Source: Planosporangium sp963837285 (GTDB taxonomy: Bacteria > Actinomycetota > Actinomycetes > Mycobacteriales > Micromonosporaceae). From it: DNA of 64,000 bases. Under the pieces are notes generated by a model. That model saw nothing but the letters and a program-made list of their open reading frames with translations, was not told the origin of the DNA and ran no database searches. The translations under genes were made by a program, and so were the position numbers. The stretch is from assembly GCA_963837285.1 (NCBI GenBank), contig CAWIMS010000002.1:434001-498000 (forward strand), in the 5' to 3' direction. Below, in pieces: positions 1-11,417 of the stretch (the first letter of the stretch is position 1; each line of letters starts with the position of its first letter).

Positions 1-1066
1 CAAGATCGTCGCGGCCGGGGTGGAGACGGTACGGGTGCGCAGCGTCCTCACCTGCGAGTCGAAGCTGGGCGTCTGCGGTGCGTGCTACGGCCGCTCGCTG
101 CCGACCGGCAAGACCGTGGACGTCGGCGAGGCGGTCGGCATCATCGCCGCCCAGTCGATCGGTGAGCCGGGTACCCAGCTGACGATGCGTACCTTCCACA
201 CCGGCGGTGTCGCGGGTGAGGACATCACCCAGGGTCTGCCGCGGGTCCAGGAGATCTTCGAGGCTCGGGTACCGAAGGGCAAGGCGCCGATCGCCGAGAC
301 CGCCGGCCGGGTCCGGATCGAAGACGGCGAGCGGATGCGGAAGATCATCATCGTGCCGGACGACGGCAGCGACGAGATCGTCCACGACAAGCTCTCCAAG
401 CGGGTCCGCCTGCGTATCCAGGACGGTGGTCACGTCACGGTCGGCGAGAAGCTGACCGAGGGCACCATCGACCCGCACGAGCTGTTGCGCATTCTCGGCC
501 CCCGGTCGGTGCAGGTGCACCTCACCCAGGAGGTCCAGGAGGTGTACCGCTCGCAGGGCGTGCTCATCCACGACAAGCACATCGAGATCATCATCCGCCA
601 GATGCTCAAGCGGGTCATGATCATCGACTCCGGCGCGACCGAGTTCCTGCCGGGTGTGCTGGTGGACCGGGCGCAGTTCGAGGCGGAGAACCGCCGTATC
701 GTCGCCGAGGGCGGCGAGCCGGCGGCCGGCCGTCCGGTGCTGATGGGTATCACCAAGGCGTCGCTGGCGACGGACTCGTGGCTGTCCGCGGCTTCGTTCC
801 AGGAGACGACCCGGGTGCTCACCGACGCCGCGATCCACGCCCGCAGCGACTCGCTGATCGGGCTGAAGGAGAACGTCATCATCGGCAAGCTCATCCCGGC
901 CGGCACTGGCATCGCCAAGTACCGCAACATCCGGGTGGAGCCGACCGACGAGGCGAAGGCCAAGGTGTACTCGATGACCGGGTACCCGGAGTCCGACTAC
1001 GGGTTCGGCCCGGCCAGTGGCCAGGCTGTCCCGCTGGACGACTTCGACCTGGGCTCATTCCGGTAG
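1..1066 (+). CDS. rpoC: RNA polymerase subunit beta-prime, C-terminal part (5' end outside the window)
   Basis: The reading frame is open from the first bases (codons in phase from base 2) and ends at TAG 1064-1066, so only about 354 C-terminal residues are present. The Cys cluster CESKLGVCGACYG belongs to the second beta-prime zinc site, and it is followed by GIIAAQSIGEPGTQLTMRTF, the trigger-loop region that closes on incoming NTPs. The last residues, PLDDFDLGSFR, look like a natural actinobacterial terminus. The protein is the largest subunit of cytoplasmic RNA polymerase, carrying much of the active centre. It lies upstream of the str operon, as in most actinobacteria, and is separated from it by terminators and two small membrane-protein genes. 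Confidence 0.98.
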   Translation, partial: KIVAAGVETVRVRSVLTCESKLGVCGACYGRSLPTGKTVDVGEAVGIIAAQSIGEPGTQLTMRTFHTGGVAGEDITQGLPRVQEIFEARVPKGKAPIAETAGRVRIEDGERMRKIIIVPDDGSDEIVHDKLSKRVRLRIQDGGHVTVGEKLTEGTIDPHELLRILGPRSVQVHLTQEVQEVYRSQGVLIHDKHIEIIIRQMLKRVMIIDSGATEFLPGVLVDRAQFEAENRRIVAEGGEPAAGRPVLMGITKASLATDSWLSAASFQETTRVLTDAAIHARSDSLIGLKENVIIGKLIPAGTGIAKYRNIRVEPTDEAKAKVYSMTGYPESDYGFGPASGQAVPLDDFDLGSFR

Positions 1067-1082
1067 TCGACAGGCACGACGC

Positions 1083-1111
1083 GGGCCCCGGGGCGCGATG
1101 CCTCGGGGCCC
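1083..1111 (+). terminator. rpoC terminator, first stem-loop
   Basis: The arms GGGCCCCGGGGC and GCCTCGGGGCCC pair over 12 positions with one G-U pair and a short loop, 16 nt after the rpoC stop. Only a weak T stretch follows (CTTTG), as is usual for actinobacterial terminators. Confidence 0.8.
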
Positions 1112-1166
1112 ACTGCTTTGTCGCTGATTCGCCTGCGCGGCAACGCACTTGGCGGTAAAAATAAGG

Positions 1167-1202
1167 CCAGGCCTGCTGCCACGGGGGAAGCAGCAGGCCT
1201 GG
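1167..1202 (+). terminator. Second stem-loop after rpoC
   Basis: A perfect 13-bp stem (CCAGGCCTGCTGC / GCAGCAGGCCTGG) has an 11-nt loop. An A-rich run (AAAAATAA, 1157-1164) sits just upstream, so the element would resemble a U-tailed terminator for transcripts on the minus strand as well. Confidence 0.75.
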
Positions 1203-1216
1203 TGCTGACAACGGTA

Positions 1217-1250
1217 CAACCTCGGGGCTGTTTGTGGGGGCCCCGAGTTG
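1217..1250 (+). terminator. Third stem-loop after rpoC
   Basis: CTCGGGGC pairs with GCCCCGAG, and CAAC/GTTG extends the stem across a bulge. A T-rich run (GGTTTTTCTTG) follows about 12 nt later. This is the third consecutive hairpin in 170 bp, so read-through from rpoC should be very low. Confidence 0.65.
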
Positions 1251-1556
1251 TTGCGTCGACAGGTTTTTCTTGAATCCTGGTGGCGATCGATAGGTACCGG
1301 GCCGTCTGGCGGTGACCAGCACGGCGGAGAGTGATCATCCGTACCGTTCGGGATGCCCCGAGCGGCCCGTGTGTGTCGGCATTCGTGCAGGTCGGCGAGG
1401 TTGGACGTGATCGCGAAGGGAATGTCGCACAAGCCGGTCGTGTACGCCCCGTTAAGCGTGCATCATGCGCAAAAACGTCCATTCTGTGTGGTCCGCAGTT
1501 GGTGACCGGCCGCCCGGGCGCTTCGGTATCCCTTGTGGTCTGCTTGTCAGGTGAGT
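1251..1556. other. Intergenic stretch without a recognised gene
   Basis: I find no coding region, tRNA or clear structure in these roughly 300 bases between the rpoC terminators and the next small gene. A promoter for the small membrane-protein gene at 1557 presumably lies near its 3' end, but I cannot point to a convincing -35/-10 pair. Confidence 0.5.
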
Positions 1557-1904
1557 ATGGCTGCACCGGTCACCGGGCCGCCCCGGCGGCACCCGCTCGA
1601 CCCTGATCCGGTCCCGTCCACCAAGGCCGGCGCCGTGCTGGCGCTCGGCGTGGTGGCAGCGCTCACCGGCCTGCTGGTCGGCGGGCTCGTGCCGGCGACC
1701 ATCGCCCTGCTGCTGGCCCGGGAGGCACGCACCGACCTGCGCGACGCCGGCGGGTTCCTGGTCGGCAACCGGCGGATCCGGATCGGCGTCGCGCTCGCCT
1801 GGACCGGGGTCGTGCTGGCGGCGACCACGCTTGTCGTGGCGATCGTCTTCGGGCTGCTGCAATTCGCCGGGTACGGGCGCGACTACGCTCCCACAGTCAA
1901 CTGA
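1557..1904 (+). CDS. Small two-helix membrane protein, unknown function
   Basis: Predicted 115-residue protein. The ATG at 1557 is preferred over an upstream GTG in the same frame because a purine-rich AGGTGAG stretch immediately precedes it. After a short proline-rich N-terminus (GPPRRHPLDPDPVPSTKAG) there are two hydrophobic segments, about residues 20-45 (AGAVLALGVVAALTGLLVGG) and 80-105 (IGVALAWTGVVLAATTLVV). The charged segment between them, LAREARTDLRDAGG, probably forms a cytoplasmic loop. It precedes a DUF4190-like gene and resembles that group in layout. I do not recognise a function. Confidence 0.6.
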   Translation: MAAPVTGPPRRHPLDPDPVPSTKAGAVLALGVVAALTGLLVGGLVPATIALLLAREARTDLRDAGGFLVGNRRIRIGVALAWTGVVLAATTLVVAIVFGLLQFAGYGRDYAPTVN

Positions 1905-1958
1905 GGCGGGGTCAGCACCCCCGCACCGGATACGGCAAGATTCCGGGGTGACCCCGCC

Positions 1959-2029
1959 CCTCGTCGATCTAGGACGAATGGTGGGACAGAACGGGCGACC
2001 CGGGCACCATTCTTCCTAGATCGACGAGG
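1959..2029. repeat. Long inverted repeat, family B copy 1
   Basis: The 25-base arms at 1959-1983 and 2005-2029 match with a single mismatch around a 21-base loop; the conserved core is TCTAGGACGAATGG. It lies between two plus-strand membrane-protein genes. A related element with the same core lies at 57644-57707. It could act as a terminator of the upstream gene (no U-tract) or be a dispersed palindromic repeat. Confidence 0.8.
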
Positions 2030-2041
2030 TAGGGGGCACGT

Positions 2042-2699
2042 TTGAGCGAGGGGGCATCCGGCCAGCCGCCGGAGCACGGCTGGGCGTCTCCGGGCGACTC
2101 GCCGCCGCCCTCCTACGGCAGCCCGCAACCACCCTGGGGCCAGCAACCGGCCTGGGGACAACCGCCGGCGTGGGGACAGCCGCCCGCCTGGGACCAGCAG
2201 ACCGGCCCGGGACAGCAGACCGGGTGGAGCCAGCAGACCGGCCTGGGCCGACCTCTTCAGCAGCCACCGGCGTGGGGACAGCGGCCCGCCGACCGCTCCG
2301 CCCGCCGCTCCATCACCACCGGGCGGTCAGCCGCGGATCGAGCCGGTTCCCGGCACCGACTTCGGCCTGGCGTACTTCAACGTCCCGCCCACCGTGTCCG
2401 GGCAGGCCGTCGGGAGCATGGTCGCCGGCATCCTGTCCGTCGTGGTCGCGTTCATCGTCGGCTGTTTCGGGCTCACCGGCGCGCAGGCGGGCTGGGGGCC
2501 GATCGTCGCCGGCGCGTTCGCGGTACTGGCCGCGGTGGCCGGACTGGCGGCGATGGGGCTCGGCTGGTTCAGTACCCGACAGATCGCCGCTGCCGGTGGC
2601 CGGCTCACCGGGCGTGGCATGGCGGTGGCGGGAATTAGTTGCGGCGCCGTGGGGTTGGGGCTTACGGCCGTGGCGCTGGTGCTGTCGCTGGTGATCTGA
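2042..2699 (+). pseudogene. DUF4190-like membrane protein gene, interrupted by a frameshift
   Basis: The N-terminal half starts with a TTG codon at 2042 and is a cytoplasmic Pro/Gln/Trp-rich tail with repeats of the type PPAWGQ. From about 2283-2295 the sensible reading continues one base further on: TAPPAAPSPPGGQPR then TDFGLAYFNVPPTVSGQ, reaching the membrane domain (SMVAGILSVVVAFIVG and GMAVAGISCGAVGLGL) that ends at 2699. The GRGMAVAGI segment is typical of DUF4190. A single surplus base in the GC-rich run near 2285 would explain the break, so this may be a sequencing error rather than a dead gene. The function of such proteins is unknown. Confidence 0.65.
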
Positions 2700-2779
2700 A
2701 ACTTGCGGGACGATCGGGAAAACGCCGGGTAGTCTTGCTGGTGAAGAGGCTCACCATCAGTCAGGCAGGGCACCCCGTT

Positions 2780-2808
2780 TTGACCTGCGTGCACACGGTG
2801 GGTACTCT
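2780..2808 (+). promoter_or_regulatory. Probable housekeeping-sigma promoter of the str operon
   Basis: TTGACC (2780-2785), a 17-base spacer and TACTCT (2803-2808) form a near-ideal HrdB/sigma-70-type promoter. Transcription would start near 2815 and give a leader of about 280 nt before rpsL. Confidence 0.75.
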
Positions 2809-2930
2809 TTCCCCTCGTGCCCGGTCTTTGCCGGGCAACTCGTGCGTGCGCCCGCGCTGGTTTCAGCCGACGCTGTGGCGCGGCCCCGGGAATCCGGCTT
2901 GATATTTGAGTCGGAAATCCGCGCGCCAGA

Positions 2931-2955
2931 CGACACGCCCGACCGCGGGGGTCGG
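2931..2955 (+). promoter_or_regulatory. Leader hairpin motif upstream of rpsL
   Basis: A 25-base segment with the core CCCGACCGCGGGGGTCGG can fold into a 6-bp stem (CCGACC/GGTCGG). The identical 25 bases occur in the rpsJ leader at 7669-7693, and the first 18 bases after the leading C recur upstream of infA at 21253. A role as ribosomal-protein leader or attenuator element is inferred from position and conservation only. The rest of the 2700-3093 leader shows no other clear feature. Confidence 0.6.
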
Positions 2956-3093
2956 CGAAGGTCCAAACGGGCCGGCGCCAACGCCCACGACCGGCGGATC
3001 GCACCACGGATGACCAGCACGAAGACCGGAACGACACAGAAGAACAGCACCGACAACGGCACGGCCGCGAGGCCGAAGGGAGACAGGAACCCG

Positions 3094-3468
<375 letters not shown>

Positions 3469-3469
3469 C

Positions 3470-3940
3470 ATGCCGCGTAAGGGCCCCGCGCCGCGCAAGC
3501 CGCTCATCGCCGACCCGGTGTACAACTCACCGCTGGTCACCCAGCTGATCAACAAGATCCTGCTGAAGGGCAAGCGCCAGCTGGCGGAGCGCGTCGTGTA
3601 CGAGGCGCTCGAAGGCTGCCGGGAGAAGACCGGCACCGACCCGGTTGTCACGCTCAAGCGGGCGATGGACAACGTCAAGCCGACCCTCGAGGTGCGCAGC
3701 CGCCGTGTCGGTGGCGCCACCTACCAGGTGCCGGTCGAGGTGCGCCCGCCCCGGGCCACCACCCTCGGACTGCGCTGGCTCGTCACGTACTCGCGGGCCC
3801 GCCGGGAGAAGACCATGGTCGAGCGGTTGATGAACGAGCTGCTCGACGCGAGCAACGGCCTCGGTGCCGCGGTAAAGCGGCGCGAGGACACACACAAGAT
3901 GGCGGAGTCCAACAAGGCCTTCGCACATTACCGCTGGTAA
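3470..3940 (+). CDS. rpsG: 30S ribosomal protein S7
   Basis: Predicted 156 residues, the standard length, beginning MPRKGPAPRKPLIADPVYNS. S7 binds the 3' major domain of 16S rRNA, nucleates head assembly and contacts E-site tRNA. The basic segment RSRRVGGATYQVPVEVRP and the C-terminal KRREDTHKMAESNKAFAHYRW are family hallmarks. The ATG lies 1 nt after the rpsL stop. In E. coli S7 is the autogenous repressor of the str operon; whether that holds here cannot be seen. Confidence 0.98.
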   Translation: MPRKGPAPRKPLIADPVYNSPLVTQLINKILLKGKRQLAERVVYEALEGCREKTGTDPVVTLKRAMDNVKPTLEVRSRRVGGATYQVPVEVRPPRATTLGLRWLVTYSRARREKTMVERLMNELLDASNGLGAAVKRREDTHKMAESNKAFAHYRW

Positions 3941-3972
3941 CACCACACCAACGAGACGAAGTAGGGATCACC

Positions 3973-6072
<2,100 letters not shown>

Positions 6073-6081
6073 GTCGATCCG

Positions 6082-6099
6082 CCCCGTGGCGACACGGGG
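6082..6099 (+). promoter_or_regulatory. Small stem-loop between fusA and tuf
   Basis: CCCCGTG-GCGA-CACGGGG: a 7-bp stem closed by a GCGA tetraloop, 10 nt after the fusA stop. No U-tract follows, so an mRNA-processing or partial attenuation site is more likely than full termination. tuf starts 145 nt further on. Confidence 0.5.
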
Positions 6100-6243
6100 T
6101 GGGTAGACGACCTGTCCGGGGTCGGAGCAGGCTGCATCACCGGGCCTGAGGCTTTCCGGCCGCAAGACCCAGGTCGACTACAAGTCCGGCGGAGCCAGAA
6201 AGCGCCGTGCGGAGCGAACCAAGAAGTCCACAGGAGGACACCA

Positions 6244-7438
<1,195 letters not shown>

Positions 7439-7495
7439 CGTTTCCTACCCGATTTCACATTGCCGTCCTGGTTGCGGCATACTGAATAGGTTGCG

Positions 7496-7526
7496 TTGCG
7501 GGCGGTCGAGACTGCTCTGTTAGAGT
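7496..7526 (+). promoter_or_regulatory. Probable promoter of the S10-spc operon
   Basis: TTGCGG (7496-7501) is followed after 18-19 bases by TTAGAG/TAGAGT (7520-7526). The stretch CTGTTAGAGT recurs upstream of secY (17585-17594), which supports it as a -10 region. The leader to rpsJ would be about 240 nt. Confidence 0.55.
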
Positions 7527-7545
7527 GTCTCGGCCGCCTCGCGCG

Positions 7546-7597
7546 GCGCCCGGCGGGAGTGCATCCCGCGAGGCGTCTCGCTTCCGCAGCCGGGCGC
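7546..7597 (+). promoter_or_regulatory. Structured part of the rpsJ leader
   Basis: A 9-bp outer stem (GCGCCCGGC 7546-7554 with GCCGGGCGC 7589-7597) can enclose an inner hairpin (GGGA/TCCC around GTGCA). Together with the 25-base motif further on, this makes the 335-base gap between tuf and rpsJ an RNA leader rather than empty space. Its function is unknown. Confidence 0.4.
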
Positions 7598-7668
7598 GCG
7601 GCGCCCAAGGGCCATCCAAAGCCTCCACAGCCGGAGATCCGGTCGGGGCGGAGCCTGGCCCTCGGCCG

Positions 7669-7693
7669 CGACACGCCCGACCGCGGGGGTCGG
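7669..7693 (+). promoter_or_regulatory. Leader hairpin motif upstream of rpsJ
   Basis: Identical over 25 bases to 2931-2955 upstream of rpsL, with the core CCCGACCGCGGGGGTCGG. It lies about 80 nt before the rpsJ start. Confidence 0.6.
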
Positions 7694-7773
7694 AGACCGG
7701 TGACGACCGGTCGAAAACCGGAGGCCGCGAAGCCTCCACCAGCAGCGGCTTGAGAGAAGGAACAGAAGCCACC

Positions 7774-8082
7774 ATGGCGGGACAGAAGATCCGCATCCGG
7801 CTCAAGGCCTACGACCACGAGGTCGTCGACTCCTCGGCACGGAAGATCGTCGAGACGGTGACGCGTACCGGGGCGCAGGTCGCGGGCCCGGTGCCGCTGC
7901 CGACCGAGATCAACCGCTACTGCGTGATCCGATCGCCGCACAAGTACAAGGACTCGCGCGAGCACTTCGAGATGCGCACGCACAAGCGGCTGATCGACAT
8001 CATCGACCCGACCCCCAAGACGGTCGACTCGCTCATGCGGCTCGACCTGCCGGCTGGCGTCGACATCGAGATCAAGCTTTAG
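7774..8082 (+). CDS. rpsJ: 30S ribosomal protein S10
   Basis: Predicted 102 residues beginning MAGQKIRIRLKAYDHEVVD, the family N-terminus. The ATG at 7774 follows GAGAAGGAA. S10 belongs to the 30S head and, as NusE in other bacteria, also joins transcription antitermination complexes. SPHKYKDSREHFEMRTHKR is the conserved core. First gene of an eighteen-gene S10-spc run in which spacers are mostly under 30 nt. Confidence 0.98.
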   Translation: MAGQKIRIRLKAYDHEVVDSSARKIVETVTRTGAQVAGPVPLPTEINRYCVIRSPHKYKDSREHFEMRTHKRLIDIIDPTPKTVDSLMRLDLPAGVDIEIKL

Positions 8083-8094
8083 GGGCACGACGTT

Positions 8095-8760
8095 ATGGAT
8101 AGGCAAGTCAAGGGGATCCTGGGTGCCAAGCTCGGCATGACCCAGGTCTGGGACAACGGTCGTGTTGTCCCGGTGACCGTGGTGCAGGCCGGCCCGTGCG
8201 TCGTGACCCAGGTCCGCACCCCCGACAAGGACGGCTACGGCGCCGTTCAGCTCGCGTACGGTGCCATCGACCCGCGCAAGGTCAACAAGCCGAAGTCCGG
8301 GCACTACGCCAAGTCCGGCGTGGCGCCCCGCCGGCACATCGTCGAGCTGCGCACCACCGACGCCAGCGAGTACACGCTCGGCCAGGAGGTCACGGTCGAG
8401 GCGTTCGAGGCCGGCGAGCTGATCGACGTCACCGGCCGGACCAAGGGCAAGGGCTTCGCGGGTGTCATGAAGCGGCACGGCTTCCACGGCCTGCGTGCCA
8501 GCCACGGCGTCGAGCGCAAGCACCGCTCGCCCGGCTCGATCGGCGCCTGCGCCACGCCGGGCCGGGTCTTCAAGGGCGTCCGCATGGCCGGTCGCATGGG
8601 TGGCGTCCGCTACACCGTGCAGAACCTGACCATCCAGGCGGTCGATCCGGAGAACAACGTGGTCCTCATCCGCGGCGCGGTGCCGGGCCCCACAGGCGCC
8701 CTGATCCTGCTGCGCTCCGCGGCGAAGGCCAGGGCGTTGACTGGGGGTGCGGCGAAGTGA
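8095..8760 (+). CDS. rplC: 50S ribosomal protein L3
   Basis: Predicted 221 residues with ATG at 8095, 12 nt after rpsJ. L3 is an early assembly protein whose long loop reaches toward the peptidyl-transferase centre. ILGAKLGMTQVWDNGRVVPV and the GHRxSPGSIG-type loop (KHRSPGSIGACATPGRVFKG) are present. Its TGA overlaps the GTG of rplD. Confidence 0.98.
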   Translation: MDRQVKGILGAKLGMTQVWDNGRVVPVTVVQAGPCVVTQVRTPDKDGYGAVQLAYGAIDPRKVNKPKSGHYAKSGVAPRRHIVELRTTDASEYTLGQEVTVEAFEAGELIDVTGRTKGKGFAGVMKRHGFHGLRASHGVERKHRSPGSIGACATPGRVFKGVRMAGRMGGVRYTVQNLTIQAVDPENNVVLIRGAVPGPTGALILLRSAAKARALTGGAAK

Positions 8761-9398
8761 GCACTGTGGACGTGATCGGGATCGACGGCAGCCCGTCCGG
8801 CTCGGTCGAGCTGCCGGAGAGCATCTTCGATGCGCAGGCCAACATCCCGCTGATGCACCAGGTCGTGGTCGCGCAGCTCGCGGCGGCCCGCCAGGGTACG
8901 CACAAGACGAAGACCCGCGGCGAGGTCGCCGGCGGCGGCAGGAAGCCGTACAAGCAGAAGGGCACCGGCCGGGCCCGCCAGGGCTCGATCCGGGCGCCTC
9001 AGTTCACCGGCGGCGGTGTGGTCCACGGTCCCGTGCCGCGCGACTACAGCCAGCGCACCCCCAAGAAGATGAAGGCCGCCGCGCTACGTGGCGCGCTGTC
9101 CGACCGGGCCCGTGAGGGCCGCGTGTCGGTGGTGCAGACCTTTGTCGACAGCGATGTCCCGAAGACCAAGGACGCGCTGCGGGTGCTCGGGTCCGTGGCC
9201 AAGACCGAGAAGGTACTGGTCGTGCTCGGCCGGGCCGACGAGGTCAACTGGCTGAGCCTGCGAAACCTCCCGACCGTGCACCTGATCGCGGCTGACCAGC
9301 TCAACACGTACGACGTGCTGGTCGCCGACGAGGTCATCTTCACCAGCGAGGCGCTGGAGGAGTTCCTGAGCGTGGCCAACAAGGAGGGTCAGCAGTGA
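8757..9398 (+). CDS. rplD: 50S ribosomal protein L4
   Basis: Predicted 213 residues. The start is GTG 8757 (VSTVDVIGIDGSPSG), which overlaps the rplC stop by four bases, so coupling is likely. L4 lines the peptide exit tunnel; the tunnel loop GGGRKPYKQKGTGRARQGS is intact. In E. coli L4 represses its own operon by binding the S10 leader, a precedent for regulation through the leader at 7.5-7.7 kb that is untested here. Confidence 0.97.
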   Translation: MSTVDVIGIDGSPSGSVELPESIFDAQANIPLMHQVVVAQLAAARQGTHKTKTRGEVAGGGRKPYKQKGTGRARQGSIRAPQFTGGGVVHGPVPRDYSQRTPKKMKAAALRGALSDRAREGRVSVVQTFVDSDVPKTKDALRVLGSVAKTEKVLVVLGRADEVNWLSLRNLPTVHLIAADQLNTYDVLVADEVIFTSEALEEFLSVANKEGQQ

Positions 9399-9697
9399 GC
9401 ACAGTCGCCGACCCGCGGGACGTGATCTTCGCGCCGGTGGTCTCCGAGAAGAGCTACGGCGAGCTCAACCGCAACTGGTACACGTTCCTGGTGCACCCGG
9501 ACGCGAACAAGACCGAGATCAAGATCGCGATCCAGCAGATCTTCAACGTTCGGGTCCTGACCGTCAACACGCTCAACCGCCAGGGCAAGCGCAAGCGCAC
9601 CCGGACCGGTTGGGGCAAGCGCAAGGACACGAAGCGGGCGATCGTCAAGCTCGCCGACGGTGACCGGATCGAGGCCTTCGGCGGCCCGGTCAGCTGA
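9395..9697 (+). CDS. rplW: 50S ribosomal protein L23
   Basis: Predicted 100 residues; GTG at 9395 overlaps the rplD stop. L23 sits at the exit of the peptide tunnel and docks trigger factor and the signal recognition particle. The sequence VVSEKSYGELNRNWYTF and the basic loop RQGKRKRTRTGWGKRKDTKR are typical. Confidence 0.97.
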   Translation: MSTVADPRDVIFAPVVSEKSYGELNRNWYTFLVHPDANKTEIKIAIQQIFNVRVLTVNTLNRQGKRKRTRTGWGKRKDTKRAIVKLADGDRIEAFGGPVS

Positions 9698-9710
9698 GGG
9701 GTTATAGACA

Positions 9711-10550
9711 ATGGCTATCCGCAAGTACAAGCCCACGACGCCCGGTCGTCGCGGCTCCAGCGTCTCCGACTTCGCCGAGATCACCCGGTCGACGCCGGAG
9801 AAATCGCTGCTGCGCCCACTGACGAACAAGGGTGGTCGCAACGCCCACGGCAAGGTCACCGCGCGCCACCAGGGCGGCGGCCACAAGCGCCAGTACCGCG
9901 TGATCGACTTCAGGCGGGTGGACAAGGACGGCGTACCGGCGAAGGTCGCGCACATCGAGTACGACCCCAACCGGACCGCCCGCATCGCGCTGCTGCACTA
10001 CCTGGACGGCGAGAAGCGGTACATCCTCGCCCCGCAGGGCCTGCGCCAGGGCGACCGGGTCGAGTCCGGCCCGGGCGCCGACATCAAGCCGGGCAACAAC
10101 CTGCCGCTGCGCAACATCCCGGTGGGTACCACGATCCACGGCGTGGAGCTGCGCCCCGGCGGCGGTGCCAAGCTGGCCCGGTCGGCCGGCGTCGGCATCC
10201 AGCTGCTGGGCCGCGAAGGCGACTACGCCACGCTGCGCATGCCGTCCGGTGAGATCCGCCGCGTCTCGGTGTACTGCCGGGCCACGGTGGGCGAGATCGG
10301 CAACGCCGACCAGTCGAACATCAGCTGGGGTAAGGCCGGCCGGATGCGGTGGAAGGGCAAGCGCCCGACCGTCCGTGGTGTGGCCATGAACCCGGTCGAC
10401 CACCCGCACGGTGGTGGTGAGGGCAAGACCTCCGGCGGTCGCCACCCGGTGAACCCGCAGGGCAAGCCCGAGGGCCGTACCCGTCGCAAGGGCCAGCCGA
10501 GCGATCGGCTGATCGTTCGCCGCCGCTACGCCAGCCGGAAGCGCGGCTAA
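9711..10550 (+). CDS. rplB: 50S ribosomal protein L2
   Basis: Predicted 279 residues, usual length, ATG 9711. L2 is needed for subunit association and peptidyl-transferase centre assembly. The segment MNPVDHPHGGGEGK carries the conserved histidine region near the active centre. The C-terminus is strongly basic (IVRRRYASRKRG). Confidence 0.98.
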   Translation: MAIRKYKPTTPGRRGSSVSDFAEITRSTPEKSLLRPLTNKGGRNAHGKVTARHQGGGHKRQYRVIDFRRVDKDGVPAKVAHIEYDPNRTARIALLHYLDGEKRYILAPQGLRQGDRVESGPGADIKPGNNLPLRNIPVGTTIHGVELRPGGGAKLARSAGVGIQLLGREGDYATLRMPSGEIRRVSVYCRATVGEIGNADQSNISWGKAGRMRWKGKRPTVRGVAMNPVDHPHGGGEGKTSGGRHPVNPQGKPEGRTRRKGQPSDRLIVRRRYASRKRG

Positions 10551-10564
10551 GGGAGCTATAGAAG

Positions 10565-10846
10565 ATGCCTCGCAGCTTGAAGAAAGGGCCGTTCGTCGAC
10601 GACCACCTGTTGAAGAAGGTGGATGCGCAGAACGCCAAGAATTCCAAGAACGTGATCAAGACGTGGTCACGGCGCTCGACGATCGTCCCCGAGATGCTCG
10701 GCCACACGATCGCCGTGCACGACGGGCGCAAGCACGTACCCGTGTTCGTGACCGAGGCGATGGTCGGGCACAAGCTCGGCGAGTTCGCCCTGACGCGCAC
10801 GTTCAAGGGTCACGAGAAGGACGACCGAAAGAGCCGCCGCCGCTAG
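10565..10846 (+). CDS. rpsS: 30S ribosomal protein S19
   Basis: Predicted 93 residues starting MPRSLKKGPFVDDHLLKKV, the family signature. S19 forms a complex with S13 in the head and contacts bridges to the 50S subunit. ATG 10565 lies 14 nt after rplB. Confidence 0.98.
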   Translation: MPRSLKKGPFVDDHLLKKVDAQNAKNSKNVIKTWSRRSTIVPEMLGHTIAVHDGRKHVPVFVTEAMVGHKLGEFALTRTFKGHEKDDRKSRRR

Positions 10847-10874
10847 GCGGGCCGAGGAACGACAGGGGACAGCG

Positions 10875-11417
10875 ATGCCAACCAAGGCAGCTCCGGTGCT
10901 TCCGGGCGCCCGAGCCGTTGCGCGGTACGTTCGCGTATCGCCGATGAAGGCGCGCCGCATGGTCAACCTCGTCCGCGGCCTGCCCGCGAACGAGGCGTTG
11001 ACGGTGCTGCAGTTCGCGCCACACGCGGCGAGCGAGCCGGTGTACAAGGTGCTCGCGAGCGCGGTCGCCAACGCCGAGAACAACGAGCGGCTGGACCCCG
11101 ACTCGCTGCTCGTGAGCGAGGCGTTCGTCGACGAGGGCCCGACGCTCAAGCGGTTCCGGCCGCGGGCGCAGGGCCGGGCGTACCGGATCCGCAAGCGCAC
11201 CTGCCACATCACGGTCGTGGTCGAGAGCGTCCCGCCGGCGCAGACCCGGCGCGCCCCGGCCAAGGCGACGAAGGCCGCGGGGACGAAGGCGGCGGGTACC
11301 AAGGCGGCGCCGGCCAAGAGCACGAAGGCCGCGAAGGACGCGCCAGCCAAGGCCGCGCCCGCGGAGGCGGCGAACAAGACGGCGCCAGCGACGGCGGCCG
11401 AGGAGGAGACCGAGTAA
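10875..11417 (+). CDS. rplV: 50S ribosomal protein L22 with Ala/Lys-rich tail
   Basis: Predicted 180 residues. The first 125 or so are standard L22 (ARAVARYVRVSPMKARRMVN; loop RAQGRAYRIRKRTCHITVVV), which lines the exit tunnel. The remaining roughly 55 residues are a low-complexity Ala/Lys/Thr tail with repeats of the type TKAAGTKAAG, absent from shorter L22 proteins. The tail is probably exposed on the ribosome surface. The stop overlaps the ATG of rpsC (TAATG). Confidence 0.97.
   Translation: MPTKAAPVLPGARAVARYVRVSPMKARRMVNLVRGLPANEALTVLQFAPHAASEPVYKVLASAVANAENNERLDPDSLLVSEAFVDEGPTLKRFRPRAQGRAYRIRKRTCHITVVVESVPPAQTRRAPAKATKAAGTKAAGTKAAPAKSTKAAKDAPAKAAPAEAANKTAPATAAEEETE

Noticed and set aside
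2931..2955. Similarity of the leader motif to the 16S rRNA decoding-region sequence (ACACCGCCCG)
   Set aside because: Only about ten bases resemble each other with a shift, within what is expected in high-GC DNA. I see no basis for an rRNA-mimic claim.
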